From: Pelodera strongyloides | Lineage: Eukaryota > Nematoda > Chromadorea > Rhabditida > Rhabditidae | Assembly: GCA_036852015.1 (NCBI GenBank) | Contig: JAANDG010000054.1 | Coordinates: 248,001-312,000, forward strand | Length of the DNA: 64,000 bases | Direction of reading: 5' to 3' | Notes under the pieces: model-generated | Told to the model about the DNA's origin: nothing | The model's input: the letters and a program-made list of their open reading frames with translations, nothing else | Database searches by the model: none | Program-made: the position numbers and the translations under genes | Shown here: piece after piece, positions 35,170 to 45,353 of the stretch | Layout: every line of letters begins with the position of its first letter | How positions within the stretch are numbered: the first letter of the stretch is position 1

Positions 35170-38100
35170 ATGGTAGTGCTAGCTGATAAGGTGCCCTGCT
35201 CCAGAAGCGCGTTGTACTCGAGCAGACAATGCAGTAAGTATTACTTTATTTTTTTTTATAAGTCTGTTCAACATGCCAACATGTTGAATATACAAATAAA
35301 TAGTACTATTTATGTACAACAGACGTCTAGCATGAAAAAGTAGCCATTGGATGAATAATGGAGATTATTGCTTATGAAAGTTGATAAGAATACATCGCGT
35401 GTAGAGCCGTAGAGCGGTTTGCGGAACAGCCCCAGTTCACCGACAGTCAACACTATAGACGCCGTTTACACTGAACATACCTGATAGACCAGCCGTAGAG
35501 GCATATTCGTTAGGTAACGAGAATCACTAACATTAAAGGGCATGTCACGGGGGATTCTGCGCAGAAGCTTTTTTTGAGCCCAACATGCAAAACCGGCTCG
35601 AAATTCCCTTTAAACAAAAATTGAACGGTTACTTCTTAAATTTATGAATTTTCCAGACAAAGCTCTTCGATTGACAATCCGCCATCGGCCTCGACCGTGG
35701 GATTTCTACATTGGGAAGATACCTGTATTTCTGGTGATTGCGCTCGGTAAGGTGCCAAGTCTTTAAGACTTATTTATACATATACTTGCAAGTCTGGAGT
35801 AAGAGAACGTGCCCCAAACAACTGGCAAAGTGTTCCCCAACGGTCATCCCAACACGTCCGATGTCTAATCACGACGATACCAGGACAGCTATTTGTATCG
35901 ATTGATTCGTATATTCAATGTTGATTAATAATATTTATTCATTCCAGCCTGTTGTCTAACCCAAGTTGGTGTTTATCATTATTGGGGACCGATATATGAT
36001 CACTCGATTGCAATACTTTTAATTGCCGAATACTTTGCAATTCAACTTCTCCTTAACTTGTTTTCCATGCAATGGGCGCAGTCGTGAGTTACTCATGTCA
36101 TTTTGAGCTTTACTTTTATTCTTCACCCACGTTACCAGAGTGCGCGGCCAACGAGCTCAGAGTGGGCCACATGTGAGCTAGGAGCTTGCGATCGTGCGGC
36201 ACACGGCAATGACGGAGAAACTTTATTCTGCGTCTGTGCCGTACTACCGGCGCATCAACGGTCCACCTATTTGGTCGATGATGCGTTTTCCGATGATGGG
36301 TAGGGCCAGGGCACGGGCTCGCGGTCCAGCAAAGTAAATAAATAATATTTTTGTTGTGCAAAGATTATTAATGCTCCGCTTTATAGCCGTGATTCGCCCC
36401 ATTATCAGTTGGAAAGATTGGGAATCAAGGACCTTCGAGCTGTCGCCGGAACTGAAATCATTGATTACATCCACAGAGAATACAGGACCACGAAGGATTG
36501 TAAAGTTTGTCAGAAGTAAGTGTAGACGGGAATGAAGTGTGTAGCTGCATATTATTACAGTCACTAATCGATACTTACTTTATACAAGTTTGATCTTCGC
36601 ACCAATCGATAATGGCAATTATGATTGAATTGATGACGTCATAACATTCTAGAACCGTACCATTTCGCTCTGTCCACTGTCCCTGGTGTGACGAATGTAT
36701 ACTGAGAAATGACCATCACTGTCTTTTCATCGGAAACTGTGTTGGGATCTTGACTACGGTAGGAAAAGTGTAATTCAAACACCGTATAGAAAACCATAGT
36801 TAGATTCGGATGAGAAGCCGATATTAAAAGAAAACGTAAAGGTCGATTCGTAATTAAAGGGATCGGCTCACCTCAAATCGTGTCTGTTTTTTTTGTTTAT
36901 TTATTTTCTATAAGGGATCATAAAAATTTGGAATACAAAAAGTAGTGTTCTATTTCAATACTCACGAAGATATTAGGTGATAAAGTGGTGGATCGATCGG
37001 CCCGAAATGAAAAAGTGTAATTGTCCTGCCTTGTTTGTATGGGACAATTAACACTTTTTCATTTCGGGCCGATCGATCCACCACTTTATCACGAGGTGAG
37101 CCGATCCCTTTAAAGGGAGCAAGATGCAACGCGAAACCTTGGCCGGTGCGCGGCCCGCATCTGGCCTGTACGCGGCCTACAATGGGTGGCCCTACGCATG
37201 GCGGCCCAAAAATTGCGGAAAGACAGTGGGAGAGAGTGGGACAGAGAGAGGGAGAGATGATAGATGATGATACGTGCTCGCATTAGTAGGAATGACTTCA
37301 CAATTTTCTTGTGATAATTATGTTTACAGAGGTACTTCTGCCTTATAATGATCGATCTGTTCGCTCTTGGGCTATTGGGAGTTTTCACGGTGGTCCTTCA
37401 CTACTGGAATTACCCAAGCGTGTGGTGGGTGGTCTAACGACATAAGGCGAAACGCCTATTATCAACTAATTTAGGTGTCTACATCGAAAGATGCTTTTAC
37501 TAATGTATATACAAAAGTTAGTGCCCAAATTGGTGTAAGCAGAACTGGCACAATTGATGCGACCGTAGCCTACTTAATTGGTAATAAACAGTAATTTACT
37601 TGTTACCGTGGCCAAGCAAAACAGACTAGGAGCCCATCCCTGATAGTAACTCCAATGAACATTCTCGTTCACTTCTTGAAAGGGTATTTTAGGGCCGATG
37701 GATTTCCAGCCGTTCATGAAGTTTCGACTATCAAAGATGAAAAATATACTAAAACAGACCTGTGGAGCACACTGTTAAGCTACCAGAGTGTGGCATTCTT
37801 AATTATAAAGCTTATCAAGCCAAACCCGGGAATCGTGCCACACCTGGCGGTAGGCGATCATTTATAACCAGTGGCCGTATGCACGAACGCTGGGGTCGCT
37901 GGGAGCGTGATCCCAGCCTCATTGGGAGGTGAGAGAACCGAAAATTCTCCCAGCGGGGAAGGCTCCCAGTGTTCGTGCATACAGCCACAAGGAACGAGGT
38001 TTACCTTATTCACTTGAGCAGTAATGTACTGTGAGAATACTCCACACCCTGTTTCTGGCTCTATGTTAGACATTTTAAACTTTGTTTACTAATTTAGATC

Positions 38101-39085
38101 CTCGTGTTCTCCGTGCTCTCCATCTGCTTGGCAGGCATTTTTCTTATTTTTCAGGTATTTTTTTTACGAATTGAATATTTTTTACAGTTTCGAACCGGGA
38201 TTTGATACAGTTCATGGGAAACCAAAAACCCCGATTTCGCCCCGATCCCTCAAAAAATCGGGCCGTGATCGGGGCGAACTCGGGGTTTTTCGACAAATGA
38301 TCGGGGCGAAATCGGGGTTTTGGAAATAATCGGGGCAAAAGCGGGGTTTTCACCTGCCTGTGTGTTCGATGTGGGCAACGGTATTTGGCAATGTCTTGCA
38401 CACTCTCAGATTTCCCGCCTGTCCATTTATGTACATTGTTTTCGTCATTCAGATTCTCTCGTTCAAGGACGGTTTCGGAGACAACGAACAACGTTATTTC
38501 GGAGCTTTCTTGAGAGGAGAGCAAATCTCGTTTAGTATGTCAATTTGCACAAAAGCCTACCTAAACCAGAGCACTTTTTACACTATAAAATTTGCATTTC
38601 ACGCCGAATTCACATAAGATAGTACTGTATCAAAAAAAAACTCTTTATTTCCCATTTTTTAACGCTCCTACCTAACATCAAGACCAGTCTCCCGAAACAA
38701 CTCTATGACACATCTCGTACACTGACGTAACTCCGCGCCGCCACGTGTGCGCCTCAGAAGCGCGATCTGGCGTTCACGCATCCCTGCCTCGCGCCTTATT
38801 GTTAGAGGAGGTGCGCCGGGCCCCGGTCACGGACCCTCTTTTTGTGCGCGTCCATGACGTGAAGTTTTACGTTGTACCTACACAATTTCGTCAGTTGGAT
38901 CTTTTAAACTAAGATTATACCTCTTTGTATCTTGTATTTCAGGAGAGAAGCTACACTTCATGTTCGGCAGTCGCTGGTATCTGAATCTGCTCTATCCCCG
39001 ATGGTGGGAAGATGTAGAGTGGACCCCGTCTACAGTAGACTCCGTCCTCATAAACCCATTTAAACCAAACACTAATTCAGTTTAA
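35170..39085 (+). CDS. DHHC-type protein S-acyltransferase (palmitoyltransferase)
   Basis: Nine exons join in frame to 301 residues: 35170-35233, 35657-35746, 35948-36083, 36387-36515, 36653-36758, 37330-37428, 38098-38154, 38453-38534, 38943-39085. The cysteine-rich domain reads [25 protein letters not shown] and [12 protein letters not shown], with the catalytic DHHC intact. Two membrane spans precede it ([32 protein letters not shown]) and two follow ([37 protein letters not shown]), the standard four-span layout. The cytosolic tail has [15 protein letters not shown], as in the conserved C-terminal region of the family. The enzyme autoacylates on the DHHC cysteine and transfers palmitate to cysteines of membrane proteins. 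Substrate and paralogue are not evident. An AG acceptor lies nine bases before the ATG. Confidence 0.92.
35537..35606. mobile_element. Possible degenerate mini-MITE with TTAA flanks
   Basis: TTAA-AGGGCATGTC...AATTCCCT-TTAA in intron 1 of the DHHC gene. The spacing and the AGGG/CCCT ends match the other TTAA elements, but the arms barely pair. Confidence 0.3.
36858..37109. mobile_element. Foldback MITE with TTAA duplication (AGGGATCGGCTCACCTC ends)
   Basis: AGGGATCGGCTCACCTC and GAGGTGAGCCGATCCCT are inverted; the inner arms AAAGTGGTGGATCGATCGG and its reverse complement also pair. TTAA is at 36854-36857 and 37110-37113. In intron 5 of the DHHC gene. A one-armed copy lies at 6473. Confidence 0.9.
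37871..37988. mobile_element. Short MITE with GTGGC(C/T)GTATGCACGAAC termini
   Basis: GTGGCCGTATGCACGAACGC at the left is inverted as GTTCGTGCATACAGCCAC at the right. 118 bp, in an intron of the DHHC gene. Terminal similarity to the elements at 6257 and 19412. Confidence 0.75.
38213..38367. repeat. ATCGGGG-type repeat element, copy 3
   Basis: It begins CATGGGAAACCAAAAACCCC and ends GGTTTTCACCTGCCTGTGTG, matching the flanks of copies 1 and 2. Internal units follow GATCGGGGCGAAATCGGGGT. It lies in the intron between exons 38098-38154 and 38453-38534. Confidence 0.75.
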
Positions 39086-39382
39086 TTACCATATTAATTA
39101 TATACAACAAGAACTTGCTTTCGAGAGTAAACGTTTTCTTTGGGATAACATATCAATAGCTAAATACAAGGAAACTGAAGATACTCTTTGAATAATAACA
39201 TAACAATAAGGTAAATTGTTCCATTTGTTAATTATTCTTACAATTTCTATGAAAAAGTGTAATTTTCTCCCCTCTTCTGCATACCATACTTGTTTTATCG
39301 TATCTTTCAGTTTTGAAATTTAGCTTTATATCTTCTTTTCTGGGTGTTACGTGTATTTTAATCATTGTGTTGAAACATATAT

Positions 39383-39388
39383 AATAAA
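39383..39388 (+). terminator. Polyadenylation signal AATAAA for the DHHC gene
   Basis: AATAAA about 300 nt after the stop codon, before the convergent mL43 gene ends. Confidence 0.45.
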
Positions 39389-39621
39389 AATTTACTAAAG
39401 ACAACGAAATTCAATTAACAACAAAGACATGAACTAAACTTTCTAACTAAATTAAACTCCCTTAGGCTCCTAATTATGTACAGTAACCAGAAACAGTATA
39501 CTACGAGAACAACAAAGAACATCAAAGATAAATGTGGAACAAGATGCTTAACAATTACGAATAATCATATTTTAATAAGCACATTTGGGCTGTACCACAG
39601 ATCTAAGTAGAATATACGTAA

Positions 39622-41209
39622 TTAATACTTTCTATGCGTGAACTGTGGATGGGTCTCAGAGCAAAGTTTGTCCGGATCTTCAGGATCAGCCTTCCACTTA
39701 CTGTAAACCTGCAAACAAGGATCTCAAGCTTTCGGATTACTGTAATCGAAGATATTTCACCTCATATCTATATCAAGGTCCCATGTATTCGCTCAAAGTA
39801 CGCTACACAGCTGCGCTCAAGTGTAGGTACACTATGACCACTAATAAACAAAGTAATTTGCCAACCCAGTAGCATCCACTTGAATACACTAATACACGAC
39901 AAAACCAATTAATTAAGGGGAACCAATAAACAATTGTGGATGACGAAACTTAGCCTACCCAATCAAATAGTGGCAACAGAATAAATCTAGCATACATACC
40001 TGGAAGACGTTGTGTCCCATGGTCTCTGTATCCCACAACTCTTGTCCGCGAGGTAACCGTCTATTCACACCTCGTTTCAACCCTACAAAATAATAATTAT
40101 TATTACATCAGGGAGATGCGCACAAAAGCCTCAAGTAGAATTCTTTAGAAATAAGAAAGCAACATGGCCGGGTGTTAGTTAGCATGGCCGGGAAATGTAC
40201 AAGGTGTCACCCAGAGAAAAGACTCTGAACCTACAGATACTTAATTAAGGCAATGGGATTACCTGGCCTATAGTCTCCTCCAATTGACATCTCCTCCACC
40301 ATACTCAAGATCTGCTCCTTCGAGCGCCACGACACACGCTTCTTACGGTGACGGAGCCACGCGTATCTGAAAATGTAATAAATTTTAAGGCAAAATACCG
40401 GTTTTTGAAACGCATCGTGGACAACTGAGTTCCTACATACTTATGCTAATTTACTTAGCTCGATTTTTACTCTAATTAATTTATGTTCATTTGCATAACC
40501 AGAACGCTGGTGTACCCGATGCGTTTCAAAAACCGTCCAGTGTTTCGCTTTAAGAAAAGGACCTCATGAAAGGACACGTAACTATGTTGAAACATGGAGG
40601 TTTGTTGACCTTTGTTCAATCAATACCACTCAGTTCCGCGTACCAGTGAGTGTATGAAAGAGGGCTGGTGTTCTTTGTATTTAGAAACAAAAAGAAAGAA
40701 AGAGGTAACTCACTCGCCAACCACGAATGGGTCACACTCTGTATAAGTCTGGTGAAGAAAGTACTTGATCCGTGGGTTGTTTTCCCTGAAATAAATAAGA
40801 TTAGTTCATAAATACAGATTGTACTAAACAAGCTACAGACAAATTTCTTTCCCACCGACGACACATCAACAAATAAGTGTAAATGAAACATAAGGCAGCA
40901 CAAACGCGCAACAAATGCATTTTTTTTATCTCACGGGTTTCTTCCCACTATATCGCACACGACAAACTATTCATGTCTTACTAGACCATTTTTTACGTGT
41001 GGTTCTTCTCCTTCAATACTCCATTAGTCAAACGTCCAAACAAACCTGATAACTGGTAGGAATTCCTCGACAAACTGTTCCAGTCCTTCGCTTTTCAGTG
41101 AATTGTGCGTCCAGGATAGTCGAAGGGCCACAAAATTGGGCACAAACCGGATGAGTGGCGCAGAAATGGCGTTACATGGTCGCATCACCACGCCTGCGCC
41201 GATCGACAT
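39622..41209 (-). CDS. mrpl-43: Mitochondrial ribosomal protein L43 (mL43)
   Basis: Five exons join in frame to 169 residues: 41209-41046, 40785-40714, 40366-40263, 40082-40000, 39708-39622. The core fits the L51/S25/CI-B8 thioredoxin-like fold in the order seen in human MRPL43: a start around PCNAISAPLIRFVPN; a strand with ALRLSWTHNSLKSEGLEQF (human [21 protein letters not shown]); the helix VEEFLPVIRENNPRIKY; and VVGEYAWLRHRKKRVSW, EQILSMVEEMS at the end of the domain. The tail KRGVNRRLPRGQELWDTE is basic. It belongs to the large subunit of the mitochondrial ribosome. It lies downstream of MED10 on the same strand with 493 nt between; an acceptor (TTTCCCTCAG) 18-19 nt before the ATG would allow trans-splicing from an operon. 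Confidence 0.85.
40389..40549. mobile_element. TTAA MITE, AGCGAAATACC family, copy 2
   Basis: GGCAAAATACCGG then TTTTTGAAACGCATCG at the left, and CGATGCGTTTCAAAAACCG then TCCAGTGTTTCGCT at the right; flanked by TTAA (40385-40388 and 40550-40553). In the mL43 intron upstream of exon 40366-40263. Confidence 0.85.
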
Positions 41210-41702
41210 CTTGTTGTAGTAGTTTCTGAGGGAAACCCTGAACAATACCATAATTACACTAGTTAGACATCCTAATACTTGAAACGCGAACCTTTGGAAC
41301 ATATAACACTAGCAAAGCAAAGAGTTGCGTAAAATAAATTACAATACCACAATAATCAGGTAAGAGATATGGGACACGTCAACGTCACCCGGTTGCTAAC
41401 AGAAAACTATCACTATAATTTAACAAAATTTATTTACATTCGCATAGTAATAGCCTGATTTGATTCTCAGAGAACAAGATACAAATTAATAATTAATAAA
41501 AAACATCAAACTATAAAGTACAACAAAACAACGGGATGGCAAACATAATTGTGTGGGTTTCAGAACTGAATACTGATGGTAGATTTAAAGTGAACAAGAA
41601 GCTCAGTAAGCCCAAGCGTAATAAAAACGAGCTTCGATTACAACAACCTATAGTAGAAGGACGAAAGACTAAGCTATCACATAAAGCAAAACAAGAAAAC
41701 CG

Positions 41703-42354
41703 TTATTCCGGTGGCTGCTCCGCCCGCAATGTACGATATTGGACAGTATCTTCAGGCAGTTCCTCACCTGAAAGTAGAATTAGCATAATTACACAACATA
41801 CGCCAACTCAAAATAGTCCACACTCAACATGTTTCCTTCAATCGCTACTCTATACTATAGGAACTAGGAACGTTAATCAAGAACTAAAGATGGGTAGCAT
41901 GACGCATTCCATTCTTACGAATGAATATATGAAATATGAATTAAAATAAACGCACCAAGCTCCTTTAACAATAATCCTCGGAACTTCTTGTACATTTCGA
42001 TCTTGCCGTTCACCTGAATTTCAGAAAATGTAAATTTACTGATTTTAGCGATTTTGCTTAGGATGTTATTTCACTAAAAATTAATTATTAAAGACAGGGA
42101 AATATAACAATTCAAAACCGGGACCACTCAGCAGCTCAAAGAAATAAACAAGAACAAAACAAACAGAATTATTAATCATAAATATAATGACCAACCTCTT
42201 TGTTCTTTTGCAACGTTCTCTCAAGGCATTCCTTCGTATACAACTGTGGATTCTTTCCTTGGTCCAAATAAGAGAGAAGCTCTAATGGAACGCGAACGTC
42301 TTCAAACTGATTCTTCATACCATCGAGTTGCTGGAATAATCTATTTTGTTTTTT

Positions 42355-42429
<75 letters not shown>

Positions 42430-42438
42430 CACAAATTT

Positions 42439-42475
<37 letters not shown>

Positions 42476-44050
42476 TTTTTTTTTTTTTTTTGGTTTTTTT
42501 GTTTTTTTCTATTTTGTTTACAACGAAGAAAACAAAAAAAATTGACAGTAATTCCCTCTAACATACATATTTATAAACGCATATAATCCTACCGCTCAAG
42601 AAATGGCCACCCTGACCAGAGCAATCAGGAGTAAAGTCAACTAGTCAACGAGACACTTATTTATGGACAGAGTGACTTACACAACATCACATAATCACAA
42701 ATGACATTATTAACAAGCTTAAACGAGACATTAATTCAGTTTACTTTACCAATCATAATTCATAATACTAACCTGCAGTCCTGTAATCAGTGTCTGAATC
42801 TTTGCATTGAAAGGTTCCTGACTTTTTGAAACGAAATCACTCGCAATAACGCCCATGTGTCTAGCATTCTCCTGAAACAAAACACTAGGAATATTATAAA
42901 CTAGTTTCTCCAAGACACTACAGTAAACTGGCTGCAATACAGTAGAACTGGAACTAACTGCGCACACTTTTCGTTAGAAAATAGTCAAATGTTTCAGATA
43001 CTCTTTTAAACCAATCAAATACCGTTCAAAGAGATACCGTTTCAAACCGTGTATTGAGTCAATTCTAATAAAAGAATCCTCAGAAGACGCGCTTCATTTT
43101 TCAACACTTAGTTGCGAGATAAAAAAAATGGCAAGAAATCTCAATGATTAGGGCGCGTTCGGGATTGATTTTCCGAAAGGAAACTATGCAAATTTATCGT
43201 TCGGGATGGACTTTTTTTGGAAACGTTCTAATGCTTGGAGAAAACTACAAATACAGTATGAATTGGAATGGAAAAGAACAAATTAGCATGGTTTGCATGC
43301 TAATTCGTACTGTGTTTTTTGTTTTCTCCAAGCATTGGAACGTTTCCAAAAAGTCCATCCCGAACGATGAATTTGTATAGTTTCCTTTCAGAAAATCAAT
43401 CCCGAACGCGCCCTTAATGCTCACCTGGAACTGTTCCAGGGTCCTTTCCAGCTGTCCAAAACGGGTGTCGGCGTTGTCAGGAGGAACAGTTGTGGGAGCA
43501 TTTGCCTGGGCTAAATGGAAACCGTTTGTTAACCCAGAATTTCCAACAAGAACATCATTAGACTAACTAGTGGTTCAACTCAACCGATGTTCTCCAGGTA
43601 ACACTAAGAACCTAAGATGGCGTTTAGGGAGCAGAGCCAAAGGCTCGACTATTCGATATGAGGTACGACTAAAAGATAGAGATAAAGAGTACCGGGTCAT
43701 ATCAACCGAATCCGCAGAAACGGTGCACCGGGGTCCGGTTCATTTCTGAAGCCGGACGAACTGGCCTTTAAACTTCCCGGAGGCCAATTTTCTCGGGAAG
43801 CCGATTTATCTCCGCCGGTTTTACCCAGCTACCAATTTTTACACCTTTGGTGGGGTGAAGGGGTTCCGAGATGGGCTCGAACCAGCGACCGGTGGGGTGG
43901 CGTGGAGCACGAGCAAGGTGTTTGCCACTACGCCACGCCCCCCTGAGGTACGCTTACGATAGATTATCATCCCAAAAACAGATAATAGAACCTCTCTCTC
44001 TCTCTAGGTGTGAAAGAAATCTCAGTCTCACCCAACTGTCCAAGGTCCAT
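41703..44050 (-). CDS. mdt-10: Mediator complex subunit 10 (MED10/Nut2)
   Basis: Six exons join in frame to 153 residues: 44050-44032, 43510-43425, 42871-42773, 42330-42196, 42013-41956, 41767-41703. Recognition rests on TRFGQLERTLEQFQENARHM, GVIASDF, AKIQTLITGLQ, FEDVRVPLELLSYLDQGKNP, QLYTKECLERTLQKNKEVNG and KIEMYKKFRGLLLKEL, which follow MED10 colinearly from end to end. MED10 is a core subunit of the Mediator middle module, which relays activator signals to RNA polymerase II. Length is as expected (human 135). The first exon encodes only MDLGQL and its ATG lies three bases after the stop codon of the upstream TRIAP1-like gene. Intron 2 has a Harbinger-type MITE and intron 3 a ~150-bp poly-T tract. 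Confidence 0.93.
42351..42510. repeat. Long poly-T tract in a MED10 intron
   Basis: Nearly uninterrupted T on the plus strand (A on the coding strand), broken by single G and one CACAAATTTG. It may be partly assembly- or slippage-affected. All reading frames here are artefacts. Confidence 0.95.
43151..43413. mobile_element. Harbinger-type foldback MITE, GGGCGCGTTCGGGATTGATT family, copy 2
   Basis: Same ends and palindromic body as 27530-27801 (shared TCTCCAAGCATTGGAACG block). TTA duplicated at 43148-43150 and 43414-43416. It begins 11 bp downstream of a MED10 splice donor. Confidence 0.88.
43862..43945 (-). repeat. tRNA-derived SINE-like unit (family B)
   Basis: On the minus strand GGCGTGGCGTAGTGGCAAA (A box) and GCTGGTTCGAGCCC (B box) are about 60 bp apart. 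No acceptor stem; continues into a T/C-rich tail region. In MED10 intron 1. Confidence 0.5.
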
Positions 44051-44053
44051 GGC

Positions 44054-44748
44054 TTATTTGTGATCTCTTGATTGTTCCTTCTCTTGCTTTTCGCGTAGAA
44101 GATCGGCTTCTGTATTCAGGACTTCTTTCCGCACTTCGTCAAGATCGATGTCGTAAATCTTTGACTTTTCCAGACGCTAAAAAGATATATTATAAGTAAT
44201 ATCTTATTGTGGAGGGGGCGTTCGTTTAGAGAGATGTGCAAACACAAATTTCTCCCGGATTAGCTTATTTCTAAACACAGGATAATGCAAACTTATTCTG
44301 AATTATCATGATTTACAAGATTTGTGAGATGGTGAGGTCTCGCGTCATTGTTACGTTTCGTATGCAATGAAGTATTTGTATTTACAGTCACCACCTTCTC
44401 CATTTACGCAAGGTTTTTTGTTCCGGTCTTATTGGGAACCAATGATATTCAAAAAGTTGTATGGACAGACCTGCAAAACACACTCGCTGTAAGCCTCGTG
44501 CAAACGCTCACACGGGTTCACAGCGTACTGATTGCGGTAGTTGGGATTGGGAGTAATGAACTTCTGGAAGAATTCCGAGAAACACTTGTCGTATATCTGA
44601 AAAGAGTAGTATGACAACATGAACATCGTCGGGATGGACCGATGGACCAATATTACTCATTTACAAACAACATACAATGAATGCACTTCAGTACCTGCTT
44701 CAATTCGTCGCAATCCGGAAAGATGCTTGGCATATGACGATCACTCAT
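44054..44748 (-). CDS. TRIAP1/Mdm35-like twin CX9C mitochondrial protein
   Basis: Three exons join in frame to 100 residues: 44748-44695, 44596-44471, 44176-44054. Two CX9C motifs are exact: CDELKQIYDKC and CERLHEAYSEC, separated by FSEFFQKFITPNPNYRNQYA and VNP. This spacing and the PC(x) second motif match the UPF0203 family (human TRIAP1/p53CSV, yeast Mdm35). Members sit in the mitochondrial intermembrane space, are imported by the MIA40 pathway, and partner PRELI/Ups proteins for phospholipid transfer. The C terminus is a charged helix (REKQEKEQSRDHK). An AG acceptor (TTTTGGCAG) lies four bases before the ATG; a second ATG follows at codon 6. Its stop codon is three bases from the MED10 ATG. 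Confidence 0.9.
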
Positions 44749-45353
44749 TCCCTGCCAAAAGCATGAAGATGATAATCCTGAAATAAACACGCTACAGTTC
44801 AGTGGTGATGTGCGCCAAAACACAAGATTTACAGCGTGTACACACGGAGAGCTCTTCAGCGTTTACTCCGTAGGAGAAGAACGGAAGGACGTCAATCTTA
44901 TAGTCGTGTGAAAAATAAAACAAAATAAAACTTGTAGAATGAATTGAAAAACCATATCCGACAAGAAAAATGAAAATAATTGTTTTATTGTGCGGAAATA
45001 CTATACTATTGTACAGTGTAAGAAGTATCATACCGTATAACCACACAAAAAGTTTTTAATTTTTTAAAAATAATTGTGTTGAACTACGATAGTTTTCTGC
45101 GTGTATCGCACTAAAATGATAAATTACAGTAACCCCACACAATAAAATTTATAATTTAGGCGCGCTGTTTCGCAACCAACAAGATAACTTTTTGGTTACT
45201 CTTTTTCAGGTATTCTTTTCTGTGTATCTGTATAATTTTGTGTCAGAGTAAACAGGGTCGTTGTCATGGCCTTGTCGGAATATACGTTCCCTTCTTGTCC
45301 TATTTTTTATTTTCCATCGATTTTTTTAATTGTGTGTCATTTCGTCGTTAGTT

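Noticed and set aside
42172..42586. Poly-Phe and poly-Lys frames
   Set aside because: Artefacts of the poly-T tract in a MED10 intron; only the 42330-42196 segment on the minus strand is coding.
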